From the NCBI GenBank assembly GCA_016930745.1, contig JAFGGE010000029.1, forward strand, positions 1-50,748: a stretch of DNA of 50,748 nt. The letters are read 5' to 3'. The notes under the pieces are model-generated. The model made no database searches and was not told the DNA's origin. It saw only the letters and a list, made by a program, of their open reading frames with translations. Positions 26,443 through 34,591 of this stretch are shown one piece after another. Numbering within the stretch: position 1 is the stretch's first letter; each line of letters begins with the position of its first letter. The stretch comes from Sedimentisphaerales bacterium. Lineage in GTDB: Bacteria; Planctomycetota; Phycisphaerae; Sedimentisphaerales; Anaerohalosphaeraceae. The position numbers and the translations under genes are program-made.

Positions 26443-27534
26443 TCAAAACGGCCATTTTCCATTCCGGATTTGACATTTTTGTAATTTGAACGGATCAATA
26501 ACGACGTGTTTGATCTTGATTCGATCCCATGTATAGGTGACATGAATTACTCCATCGCGGGTCTGTATGACGGCAGGATAGGAAAATTCTTTTTCCGGGG
26601 TGTTTTCGAGGATCAGAGCGGCCTGCCATGTTTCACCCCCTTCGTTGACGGCCACGTTCAGCATTTCGCGAGCCCTGGGACGCTGACCCCCGCGAATGGT
26701 ATGATTATAGACCAAAAGCTGCCTGTGATCCTTCAGGGTGACTGCATCAAAACCTGCATTGGGATTGGGCAGGGCGGTCTGGTTCATCGGCGACCATGTT
26801 TTACCGTTATCTTTAGTCCAGGTTTCAACGATTTTCCCTGTGCGGCTCCGCAGCAGGGCCTGAATCCGTCCATCCGAATACGATAGAAGGGTGGGTTGGA
26901 TGACTCCCAAACTTTTTCCATCATCGGCAGGCAGGTATTTCTCCCAAGATCTACCCTTATCCTGACTAACTTCAAAATGGACACGCCAGCCGTCATGTTC
27001 CGTACTCGAACCGCATAGAAGGATTCCATCGTTTAATTGTATGGGCTTGTTTTTGATCGGTCCCAAAAGACCATCCGGCAGACGCTGTGCCTCTTGCCAG
27101 GTCTTTCCGAAGTCGCTGGAACGCATCAGCATCCCCCACCATTGGCTGGGGCTGGGGCCGACCTTGTAGAAGAGCAGAAGGGGGCCCGCTTTGGGGAGAA
27201 ATAAGACCGGATTCCAGCAGGGATATCGTTTGGACGGGGATTGAGAACCGTTGGCGATTTCTATGGGTAGTGTCCATTGGCCATTTTCGTTTCTCGACAG
27301 CCAGATCCCCACATCCTCGTGTCCCTCACGCGTCCCGCCAAACCATGCACAGACCAGTCCTTCCGGCGTCTCAACAATCGTGGAAGCGTGGCATTCGGAG
27401 AAAGGCGCTTTTTCAAAAATAAATTCGCTTATCAGAATTGGCTCAGGCGAAGGATCGGCGGCACGTAGAACGACGGTAAAAAGACAAACCAGTACAATGA
27501 CAAACACAGCTCGGCGAATAGTAGGGCATCTCAT
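26443..27534 (-). CDS. Secreted sialidase-like BNR-repeat protein
   Basis: 363 residues from ATG 27534, which has AAGGAG 6 nt upstream; the frame extends to 27660 but without a start signal. The signal peptide is basic MRCPTIRR, a hydrophobic core and a likely cut near LRAADP. The body is a beta-propeller of the BNR_2 sialidase-like family: ECHASTIVETPEGLVCAWFGGTREGHEDV at the first blade (Glu, Arg and Asp of this block are family-typical), Asp-box-like SSDFGKTW, SQDKGRSW and TKDNGKTW. It may act on sialic acid or another acidic sugar; many members of this family are uncharacterised. Divergent from the GH127 gene. Confidence 0.8.
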   Translation of the reverse strand: MRCPTIRRAVFVIVLVCLFTVVLRAADPSPEPILISEFIFEKAPFSECHASTIVETPEGLVCAWFGGTREGHEDVGIWLSRNENGQWTLPIEIANGSQSPSKRYPCWNPVLFLPKAGPLLLFYKVGPSPSQWWGMLMRSSDFGKTWQEAQRLPDGLLGPIKNKPIQLNDGILLCGSSTEHDGWRVHFEVSQDKGRSWEKYLPADDGKSLGVIQPTLLSYSDGRIQALLRSRTGKIVETWTKDNGKTWSPMNQTALPNPNAGFDAVTLKDHRQLLVYNHTIRGGQRPRAREMLNVAVNEGGETWQAALILENTPEKEFSYPAVIQTRDGVIHVTYTWDRIKIKHVVIDPFKLQKCQIRNGKWPF

Positions 27535-27574
27535 GTCCGGCTCCTTACCACAAGAATAGGAGAATTTTTCTACA

Positions 27575-27603
27575 AGTATAACCAGTTGATAGCGTGGTAA
27601 CAA
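27575..27603 (-). promoter_or_regulatory. Candidate promoter of the sialidase-like gene
   Basis: Minus-strand TTGTTA (27598-27603), 17-bp spacer, TATACT (27575-27580). The leader to ATG 27534 is about 35 nt. Confidence 0.5.
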
Positions 27604-27623
27604 TTTCCTTTCTCCGGGACTGG

Positions 27624-27652
27624 TTGTCATTCGGTCAAAAACATGGTAGGAT
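27624..27652 (+). promoter_or_regulatory. Candidate promoter of the GH127 gene
   Basis: TTGTCA (27624-27629), 17-bp spacer, TAGGAT (27647-27652). It sits 20 bp from the divergent promoter, so one regulator could act on both. Confidence 0.45.
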
Positions 27653-27719
27653 GATTTCAAGTTGTCCTGTGGCCAACAGGAGCGAATACCGATTCGATTA
27701 TCGAATGAGGAGAGTTGAC

Positions 27720-30179
27720 ATGGTCAAACGCGGAGTTCTATGTATTTGTATAATCGCAGGAGTCTTATCGATGGTCTGTCATGGCGATACAGTCTGTGTC
27801 GTGGAACGACCCCAGGATTCCGGGGGGAATGACCACTATATCGGCAATCGAGAACCGCTTTTGCCCAGTCCTCTGATACTTCTCCCGCCGGGTGCGGTAA
27901 AGCCCGACGGCTGGCTGGAAAAACAACTGCAATTGCAGGCGGACGGATTTCACGGACATCTGACAGAGATCAGCCGTTTCCTGGATAAAAAAGATAATGC
28001 ATGGCTGTTCCCGGATACCGGCCAGAACGGCTGGGAAGAGCCGGTCTACTGGCTCAAGGGCTTCAGCGTCTGCGGGTATATTCTGGGAGATGAGCGGATT
28101 ATCGCGGAAAGCAAGATCTGGATCGAGGGGATTTTGAACAGCCAAAAAGACGACGGCTGGTTCGGTCCGGACCAGGGGCGAAAAGGACTGGCGACTAACC
28201 TGCAGGGCCGCGCGGACCTTTGGCCCAATATGATCGCCCTGTTCTGCTTGCAGGATTATTACGAGTTCACTCACGAACCGCGCGTAATTCCATTGATGAC
28301 CCAATATATGAAATATCTGGCTGTCGTGCCTGAGGATAAGTTCCTCGTCGGCTACTGGCCGAAAATGCGCGGAGGCGACCTGCTTTACAGCGTATATTGG
28401 CTTTACAATCGGACAGGCGATTCTTTCCTTCTTGACTTGGCCCATAAGGTGCATCGTCAGACGGCCCGATGGGATCAGGATGTGATCAACTGGCACAACG
28501 TCAATATGGCCCAGGGTTTCGGCGAGGCAGGCACTTACTATATGCAAACCAAAGATCCCAAGCACCTGTTTTCCGCCGAACGGAACTGGCAGAAGATGCG
28601 TCAGTCATACGGCCAGGTGCCGGGGGGGATGTTCGGGGGGGATGAAAACTGCCGGCCGGGCTATGTCGGGCCGCGGCAGGCCGTGGAAACCTGCGGCATG
28701 GTCGAGATGATGCTCTCGCACGAGACCTTACTGCGAATCAGCGGGGATGTAATCTGGGCGGATCGATGCGAGGATGTGACGTTTAACTCGCTGCCGGCCT
28801 CCGTCACACCCGATTTCAAGGCTTTGCGGTATCTGACCGCTCCGAATATGGCCCTGTCCGACCGGCAGAATAAATCGCCGGGCCTGCAGAACGGCGGCCC
28901 TATGTTGCATATGAATCCGCATGATCATCGCTGCTGTCAGCATAACATGGGGCACGGCTGGCCGTATTATGTCCAGAATCTGTGGCAGGCCACGCCCGGA
29001 AACGGCCTGGCGGCGGTGCTGTATTCTCCCTGTACGGTAACGGCCAAAGTGGGGGATGGCACGACTGTCACCATCCGCGAGGTTACACGGTATCCCTTCA
29101 GTGAAAGGATAGGACTGGTCCTGTCAGCGCCGAAATCCGTTCGTTTCCCGCTCTATCTCCGCGTACCCGGCTGGTGTAAGAATCCCCAGCTTCAGGTCAA
29201 TAATGAATCGGTTGAGCTTTCCGATAAGCCGCAGGGGTATATCATGATCGATCGTCAGTGGTCCGACCGGGATTCGATCCGGTTGACGCTGCCCATGGAG
29301 ATCAGTCTGCGAAAATGGACCGCCAACAAAAACAGCGTTTCCGTGGATCGCGGGCCATTGACCTATTCGCTGAAAATCGGAGAAAAATATGTCCGGGAAG
29401 GCGGCACTGAGGAGTGGCCGGCCTGGGAGATTCACCCAACAACACCCTGGAATTATGGACTGGTCCTGAACGAGGCCGATCCGGCGGCATCGTTTGAGCT
29501 GCGTCGCAAGGAATGGCCTGAATCGGGCTATCCGTTTGAGGCCGAGACAGCGCCGATTCAGTTGGTCGCCAGAGCCAAAAAGATTCCTCCGTGGCAATTG
29601 GATCATCTGGGTCTGGTGGGGGAGATTCAGGAAAGCCCCGTTTGGTCCGAAGAGCCTATCGAGGAGGTGACCCTGATCCCGATGGGAGCGGCCCGGCTGC
29701 GGATTTCCTCCTTCCCGGTCATCGGCAGCGGATCCGATGCGCACCCATGGATGCTGCCTTCGTCCCCGGCCAAGATGGCCTCGCACTGTAATCCATCCGA
29801 TATGGTAGAGGCCCTATGGGATGGAAAAGTGCCCGCCAGCAGCAACGACCAAAGCATCCGTCGGTTTACCTGGTGGGATCATCGCGGCAGTAAAGAATGG
29901 GTACAGTACAACCTCGACGGACAGAAAGACGTTTCACAGGTCGAAGTCTACTGGTTTGATGATACCGGTACAGGTAGCTGCCGGGTGCCCGCCTCCTGGC
30001 GATTGCTGTATAAGGCCGGCCACGACTGGAAGCCGGTTACCGGGGCGAGCGCTTACGGCGTGGAAAAAGACCGGTTCAACAAGGTTACATTCAATCCCGT
30101 TAAGACCGATGCCCTCCGCGTTGAAGTTCAACTGGGTCCCAATGTTTCCGGGGGTATACTGGAAATGCGTGTGAAATGA
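27720..30179 (+). CDS. Secreted GH127-type beta-L-arabinofuranosidase-like glycosidase
   Basis: 819 residues from ATG 27720 with GAGGAGAG just upstream; the longer frame from 27594 precedes the promoter. The signal peptide is MVKRGVLCICIIAGVLSMVCHG. The (alpha/alpha)6 barrel carries the family's zinc/nucleophile set: Glu323 and Cys325 in VETCGMVEMM, and Cys405-Cys406 in DHRCCQHN, corresponding to the Glu-x-Cys and Cys-Cys ligands of the characterised enzyme HypBA1. Beta-sandwich domains follow. The last ~130 residues (FTWWDHRGSKEWVQYNLDG to the end) look like a discoidin/CBM32 carbohydrate-binding domain. Predicted to release beta-L-arabinofuranose or a related sugar. GH146 or other DUF1680 members are alternatives. 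Confidence 0.87.
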   Translation: MVKRGVLCICIIAGVLSMVCHGDTVCVVERPQDSGGNDHYIGNREPLLPSPLILLPPGAVKPDGWLEKQLQLQADGFHGHLTEISRFLDKKDNAWLFPDTGQNGWEEPVYWLKGFSVCGYILGDERIIAESKIWIEGILNSQKDDGWFGPDQGRKGLATNLQGRADLWPNMIALFCLQDYYEFTHEPRVIPLMTQYMKYLAVVPEDKFLVGYWPKMRGGDLLYSVYWLYNRTGDSFLLDLAHKVHRQTARWDQDVINWHNVNMAQGFGEAGTYYMQTKDPKHLFSAERNWQKMRQSYGQVPGGMFGGDENCRPGYVGPRQAVETCGMVEMMLSHETLLRISGDVIWADRCEDVTFNSLPASVTPDFKALRYLTAPNMALSDRQNKSPGLQNGGPMLHMNPHDHRCCQHNMGHGWPYYVQNLWQATPGNGLAAVLYSPCTVTAKVGDGTTVTIREVTRYPFSERIGLVLSAPKSVRFPLYLRVPGWCKNPQLQVNNESVELSDKPQGYIMIDRQWSDRDSIRLTLPMEISLRKWTANKNSVSVDRGPLTYSLKIGEKYVREGGTEEWPAWEIHPTTPWNYGLVLNEADPAASFELRRKEWPESGYPFEAETAPIQLVARAKKIPPWQLDHLGLVGEIQESPVWSEEPIEEVTLIPMGAARLRISSFPVIGSGSDAHPWMLPSSPAKMASHCNPSDMVEALWDGKVPASSNDQSIRRFTWWDHRGSKEWVQYNLDGQKDVSQVEVYWFDDTGTGSCRVPASWRLLYKAGHDWKPVTGASAYGVEKDRFNKVTFNPVKTDALRVEVQLGPNVSGGILEMRVK

Positions 30180-30221
30180 TCTGCCTATGCAAATTGGAGG
30201 GCTTAGACAGGAGGAAATGCA

Positions 30222-30722
30222 ATGCGCTATGTCATGAAGCAGAAGATGTTTTCATGGGGGGACGATTTTGTTATCAAGGATGCCGAAGGGAATGAGCGTT
30301 TTTTCGTGGACGGCAGGGCCCTGAGTATCGGACATAAACTGTCATTTCAGGATATGGCGGGCCATGAACAGGCCTTTATCCGCCAGAGGCTGCTGGCCTG
30401 GGTGCCAACCTATGAGGTGTATCGGGAGGGACAGCTTTACGCGATCATCAAGAAGAAGCTCCTGACATTCTTTCGCTGCAAGTTTACCGTGGATGTTCCC
30501 GGGCCGATGGACTTTGATGTGCAGGGAAATTTTACGGATCATGAGTACACCTTTACCTGCGGAGGCTCGACCGTCGCGACAGTATCAAAGAAGTGGTTTT
30601 CCTGGTCGGACACATACGGAGTGGATATCGCCGACGGACAGGATGATGTGATTTTATTGGCTACAACCGTGGCCATCGACATGATCTGCCACGATAAACG
30701 GCATGAGGGAGCAGGCGATTGA
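30222..30722 (+). CDS. LURP-one-related (tubby-like) family protein
   Basis: 166 residues, with GGAGG 7 nt before the ATG. The pattern MKQKMFSWGDDFVIKDAEGN, FVDGRALSIGHKLSFQDMAG, YAIIKKKLLTFFRCKFTV and VSKKWFSWSDTYGVDI is that of the LURP-one-related family (beta barrel around a helix, related to tubby and phospholipid scramblases). There is no signal peptide. Bacterial members are poorly understood; a phospholipid- or membrane-associated role is suggested by family only. It lies between two secreted glycosidase genes, and its last codons overlap the frame of the next gene. Confidence 0.8.
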   Translation: MRYVMKQKMFSWGDDFVIKDAEGNERFFVDGRALSIGHKLSFQDMAGHEQAFIRQRLLAWVPTYEVYREGQLYAIIKKKLLTFFRCKFTVDVPGPMDFDVQGNFTDHEYTFTCGGSTVATVSKKWFSWSDTYGVDIADGQDDVILLATTVAIDMICHDKRHEGAGD

Positions 30723-30769
30723 AAAGAATTCCTGTTGGCTTGAAGATATTTTCATACGAAAGAGATGGA

Positions 30770-31771
30770 ATGATTCATTTTCCCCGATCTTTAATACTTC
30801 CAATTATCTTCTTATATTGTTACATAACGACCGCCGGACCGGTTGAGCAGGAAGGAACAATTGATTTAACCGCCATTCCGTTGGTGGTGTTGTTTCAGGG
30901 AGATGCCCGGCAGGCCTATCGCGATCCGGCAATCCTTTATCATGAAGGTGTGTTTCATCTGTATTTTACGTACGTGCAAATCGAGGAGGATGGCAGGATT
31001 TATTCCTACACAGCGCACAGCGCCAGCAGGGACCTGGTGCAATGGAGTCAGAAGCGTATTTTGACGCCGAAAGATCAGCGGTTGAACTATTGCAGTCCGG
31101 GCAATGTGATTCGATTCGGTGAGCAGTGGGTGCTTTGTCTGCAAACCTATCCACGACCGGGCTATGTGGTTGAACAGATTCCCCGATACGGCGATTCGAC
31201 CGCGCGGATCTTCCTGATGCGAAGCGATGACCTGGTGCACTGGTCTCGGCCGGAACTGATACGGGTCAAGGGCCCGGATGTGCCGGTTGAGCAGATGGGA
31301 CGGATGATCGATCCGTACCTGCTGCAGGATAAGGACCAGCCCGGAAAATGGTGGTGTTTTTACAAGCAAAACGGTGTAAGCATGTCGTATTCTTATGACA
31401 TGAAGACCTGGATGTATTTCGGCAGGGCACAAGCGGGGGAGAACGTTTGCGTCCTGGTCGATGACGATGAATATGTGATGTTTCACAGCCCTTCCAACGG
31501 CATCGGCGTCAAACGGTCCACAGACCTGCGAAACTGGCGAGATGTGGGCCTGATTACGTTGGGCCAGGCCGACTGGCCATGGGCGAAAGGGAGGCTGACC
31601 GCGGGGGCAGTCCTGGATTTAACTAGTGATCCTCGTATTGGAAGGTACCTGATGTTCTTTCACGGATCGGGACCTGAGCCGGAACGGATTCATTTTGATA
31701 ATTTCTCCTCACTGGGAATCGCCTGGAGCATGGACCTGGAGACATGGGAATGGCCGGGCAAGAAAAAATAA
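30770..31771 (+). CDS. Secreted GH43-like five-bladed propeller glycosidase
   Basis: 333 residues from ATG 30770, giving a signal peptide (MIHFPRSLILPIIFLYCYITTAG). The frame opens at TTG 30719, overlapping the previous gene, but that would bury the signal. The propeller starts YRDPAILYHEGVFHLYFTY, with the Asp that acts as general base in GH43/GH32-type enzymes. MGRMIDPYLLQDKDQPGKWWCFYK supplies a second acidic blade, and repeated DLVQWS, DLVHWS, DMKTW, DLRNW and DLETW blade motifs are visible. The acid catalyst is not certain. Possibly an arabinan- or xylan-side-chain enzyme acting with the GH127 gene. Confidence 0.75.
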   Translation: MIHFPRSLILPIIFLYCYITTAGPVEQEGTIDLTAIPLVVLFQGDARQAYRDPAILYHEGVFHLYFTYVQIEEDGRIYSYTAHSASRDLVQWSQKRILTPKDQRLNYCSPGNVIRFGEQWVLCLQTYPRPGYVVEQIPRYGDSTARIFLMRSDDLVHWSRPELIRVKGPDVPVEQMGRMIDPYLLQDKDQPGKWWCFYKQNGVSMSYSYDMKTWMYFGRAQAGENVCVLVDDDEYVMFHSPSNGIGVKRSTDLRNWRDVGLITLGQADWPWAKGRLTAGAVLDLTSDPRIGRYLMFFHGSGPEPERIHFDNFSSLGIAWSMDLETWEWPGKKK

Positions 31772-31810
31772 CATAGCCAGGCCTTTATATGGGGAAAAGG
31801 ATAAACAGCC

Positions 31811-32953
31811 ATGGATAAGATAGTCTCATTTGAGCAAATCAAACAGGCAAGTCAATGTCGATACGATGGCGTGTCGCTGGGAGAGGTTATGCTGCGGCTG
31901 GACCCGATGGATGTGCCGACGGCTCGGGCCATGACCTTTCGTGTCTCGCAGGGGGGCGGCGAGACGAATGTCGCCTGCGGTTTGGCCTATACTTTCGGGC
32001 TTCGTGCTGCCATTGTAACGGCTCTGGTGGATGATGAAGTGGGACGGAATATCCGCAACCAGCTTCGCACGGCGGGGGTGGATGTAAGCCGGATTATATG
32101 GTTCAACACGAAAAACGATGGCTCCAAATTCAGCACCGACCAGAAGGGCACCCTCTGTAACGGCATCAACTTTACCTATAACGGAAGTGGGGTAATCCCA
32201 TCTAATACCTGCTATTACCGCGGAAACACAGCTATCCGCCGGCTAGGCCCGGGAGACATTGACTGGGCAGGTTTGTTTGCCGAGGGAGTCCGGGTGTTCA
32301 ACACAGGCGGCATTTTCACCCTGATCTCGCCAACAACATGGGAGGTGGCTCTGGAGGCGGTACAGGTGGCCAATGAGCAGGGCACATTCGTCGCCGCGGA
32401 TCTGAACTATCGCTCTAAAGTCGAGCCGGACAAGGCAAGGGCCAGAGATATTAATCAGAAAATCGCCCAATATCTTGGTTTTCTGGTAGGAAATGATTCA
32501 GATCTGGGCGATGCCCTGGGCTATGAGACCAAAGTCGCCAAAAATGCCCCGTTTTCGGATTGGCTCCATGCATATCAGGAAACCGTGCGTAAGGTGGCCG
32601 GCGATTTCCCCAATCTGAGCCTGATCGGGACCCAGTGGCGGGGGGCACACAACGCCGACCTGATCAGTTGGGGGGCGGTGCTGTATGATGTCAAGGCCGA
32701 TGCGTTTCACGTGGCCCCGCTTCGGGAAAATGTCCCTATCCGCGACCGGACCGGCGGGGGGGATTCATTTACCTCCGGTGTGCTGGCGGCCATCCTGAAA
32801 GGAAAAGACCTTGCTACCGCCGTACAGTGGGGGGCGGCACATGGAATTCTGGTCCAGGAAATGCCCGGCGATGTGACCCTGATCGAAGAGGATCGTCTTT
32901 GGGCCGAGGTGAAACGAGCAGCCTCCGGCGGGGGAGTCAAGGCGACACGATAG
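31811..32953 (+). CDS. PfkB-family sugar kinase (2-keto-3-deoxygluconate kinase-like)
   Basis: 380 residues, with AAAGGA upstream. N-terminal SLGEVMLRLDP and SQGGGETNVACGLAYTFG form the sugar-binding half. The catalytic motif is DRTGGGDSFTSGVL, with the general base Asp in GGGD. It is longer than usual because of insertions near 120-140 and 240-270. It is likely to phosphorylate a sugar or sugar acid released by the neighbouring glycosidases; KDG kinase is the best guess from the N-terminal pattern, not proven. It ends 49 bp from the convergent HAD gene. Confidence 0.84.
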   Translation: MDKIVSFEQIKQASQCRYDGVSLGEVMLRLDPMDVPTARAMTFRVSQGGGETNVACGLAYTFGLRAAIVTALVDDEVGRNIRNQLRTAGVDVSRIIWFNTKNDGSKFSTDQKGTLCNGINFTYNGSGVIPSNTCYYRGNTAIRRLGPGDIDWAGLFAEGVRVFNTGGIFTLISPTTWEVALEAVQVANEQGTFVAADLNYRSKVEPDKARARDINQKIAQYLGFLVGNDSDLGDALGYETKVAKNAPFSDWLHAYQETVRKVAGDFPNLSLIGTQWRGAHNADLISWGAVLYDVKADAFHVAPLRENVPIRDRTGGGDSFTSGVLAAILKGKDLATAVQWGAAHGILVQEMPGDVTLIEEDRLWAEVKRAASGGGVKATR

Positions 32954-33002
32954 GTTGTTTTTTCCTGGCTATACCGTCCTGGATTTCCCTTATTACAGGA
33001 TT

Positions 33003-33689
33003 TTATCCAAAGGGGATTTGTTGCAATCTATCCACCGTCAGCTCTGTGAAATCTCGAACCATCAGCGAGGCGGAAGCAGCCAAGGGAAGATCGTCCGGAT
33101 CGGCGCCGGCAGTGACAGCGATAAAAGGCGCCCCGGCATTTCGAGCAGCCTGAAAACCGGAGGCGGAATCTTCCATAATGATGCATTGTTCGACCGGGAC
33201 GCCAAGTTTGGCGGCGGTAACGAGGTACAGTTGCGGATCGGGTTTGCCGACGGTAACATCGCAGCGCGTTGTAACGACCTGAAAAAAGCCTCGAATGCCC
33301 AGGCCGTCAAGGACAAAATCCACATTGGCCCTAGGGGAGTTCGAGGCGGCGCTACAGGAAATTCCTGCTTCATTGAGTTCCATAAGCAGGGCGGTCAGGC
33401 CGGGGATTTCACAAAGATGAGGACTGAATATTTCTCGATAAATTGCCTCCTTTTCTTCACTCAGCTTTTGAATGAGATCGGGTGTCGTTTTGTCCCCCAG
33501 AAGGCCGGCGACATTTTTGTCGTTGCTACGGGCGTGGATATGGGCCTTGTAATAGGCAGGAGTGATGGGCAGGCCGTATCGTCGGCCCAGCTCGATCCAG
33601 GCGGCCTGGTGGAATCGATAATTATCCACCATTGTGCCGTCCACATCGAAAATAACAGCCCATCGATTTTGACGCTTTTTTCGCTTCAT
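33003..33689 (-). CDS. HAD-superfamily hydrolase, beta-phosphoglucomutase-like
   Basis: 228 residues from ATG 33689; the frame runs on to 33989 but overlaps the promoter and the start of the next gene. Motif I is FDVDGTMVDN, motif II SNSP, motif III the Lys in VGKPDPQLY, motif IV MEDSASGFQAARNAG. The helical cap follows motif I (subfamily IA). Candidates are a sugar-phosphate phosphatase or beta-phosphoglucomutase; the Asp pair DVDG is shared by both. It faces the sugar kinase gene. Confidence 0.85.
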   Translation of the reverse strand: MKRKKRQNRWAVIFDVDGTMVDNYRFHQAAWIELGRRYGLPITPAYYKAHIHARSNDKNVAGLLGDKTTPDLIQKLSEEKEAIYREIFSPHLCEIPGLTALLMELNEAGISCSAASNSPRANVDFVLDGLGIRGFFQVVTTRCDVTVGKPDPQLYLVTAAKLGVPVEQCIIMEDSASGFQAARNAGAPFIAVTAGADPDDLPLAASASLMVRDFTELTVDRLQQIPFG

Positions 33690-33813
33690 TCCTTTGTCCG
33701 AGGGTGATTTTGAACGGGGCAATATAAGTATGAATCGCCTGATATTCAATCTTTCTCCTGTGTTTTTTATACAAAAACGGCGATAAAGAGTGAAATGAAA
33801 TACCCAGGAAGGA

Positions 33814-33845
33814 TTGACATTCGCCAAGATTGCCGATAGTATAAT
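33814..33845 (+). promoter_or_regulatory. Candidate promoter of the receiver gene
   Basis: TTGACA (33814-33819) with TAGTAT (33837-33842) at 17 bp. An overlapping perfect TATAAT (33840-33845) has a 20-bp spacer. AGGAGA lies between this and the ATG at 33878. Confidence 0.45.
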
Positions 33846-33877
33846 GAGCTTATTCATGTTCAGGAGAACGGATTGCG

Positions 33878-34348
33878 ATGACCGAACAAAGCGAAAATAC
33901 GCCGCCTGCCGTCCTGGTAGTTGACGATAATGAACAAAATCTGGAATTACTGCTGGCCTATCTGGAAGATGTCGAATGCCAAACGGCATCGGCGATGGAC
34001 GGCGCCGATGCCCTGGAGTATATCGGCAAACATCCGGTCGATTTGGTTCTTTTGGATGTGATGATGCCTCGCATGAGCGGCTTTGAGGTCTGTCGAAGGA
34101 TCAAGGCCAATCCGAAAACCTCCCATATCCCCGTGATTATGGTCACAGCCCTGAACGAGATCGGGGATATCGAACGGGCGATTAATTCGGGCACCGACGA
34201 TTTTCTCAGCAAGCCCGTAAACAAGTGGGAACTGACCACGCGGGTGCGAACCATGCTGCGGTTGAAAGACCTGACCGATAAACTGGAGCGGACGCTGGCC
34301 TATCTGAACGAAATCGAATCGCAAATTCAGGAAAAAGCCAGACAATAA
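33878..34348 (+). CDS. Stand-alone response-regulator receiver with coiled-coil tail
   Basis: 156 residues. The receiver motifs are VLVVDDNEQNLELL, phospho-acceptor Asp in LVLLDVMMPRMSG, Thr in VIMVTAL and Lys in DFLSKPVNKWEL. The C-terminal 40 residues (from RVRTMLRLKDLTDKLERTL) form an amphipathic helix like the linker that in larger proteins leads to GGDEF or kinase domains, but the gene ends there. An intact short protein is likely, since the stop is followed by non-coding sequence. The partner kinase is not evident nearby. Confidence 0.88.
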   Translation: MTEQSENTPPAVLVVDDNEQNLELLLAYLEDVECQTASAMDGADALEYIGKHPVDLVLLDVMMPRMSGFEVCRRIKANPKTSHIPVIMVTALNEIGDIERAINSGTDDFLSKPVNKWELTTRVRTMLRLKDLTDKLERTLAYLNEIESQIQEKARQ

Positions 34349-34591
34349 CCCGGCCTCGATAACGTCTCATAAAAATTGCCATTTTCTCCCGCAACGACGG
34401 TGGCAATCCATCTGGCAAAAACGAACCGGGCGGATGCCGAACAATCGTTACATCCAGCATAATTAATCCCCTTGTCCAGAGTTTGTTTTACACAATCTTC
34501 CGCTTGCCTAAAAGACGGTTAAGAAAGCGTTAGGCACTGTCGATAATCCCCACTGCATGGGTCTAATCTGAATCTTTGAGAGTGGGTACGG

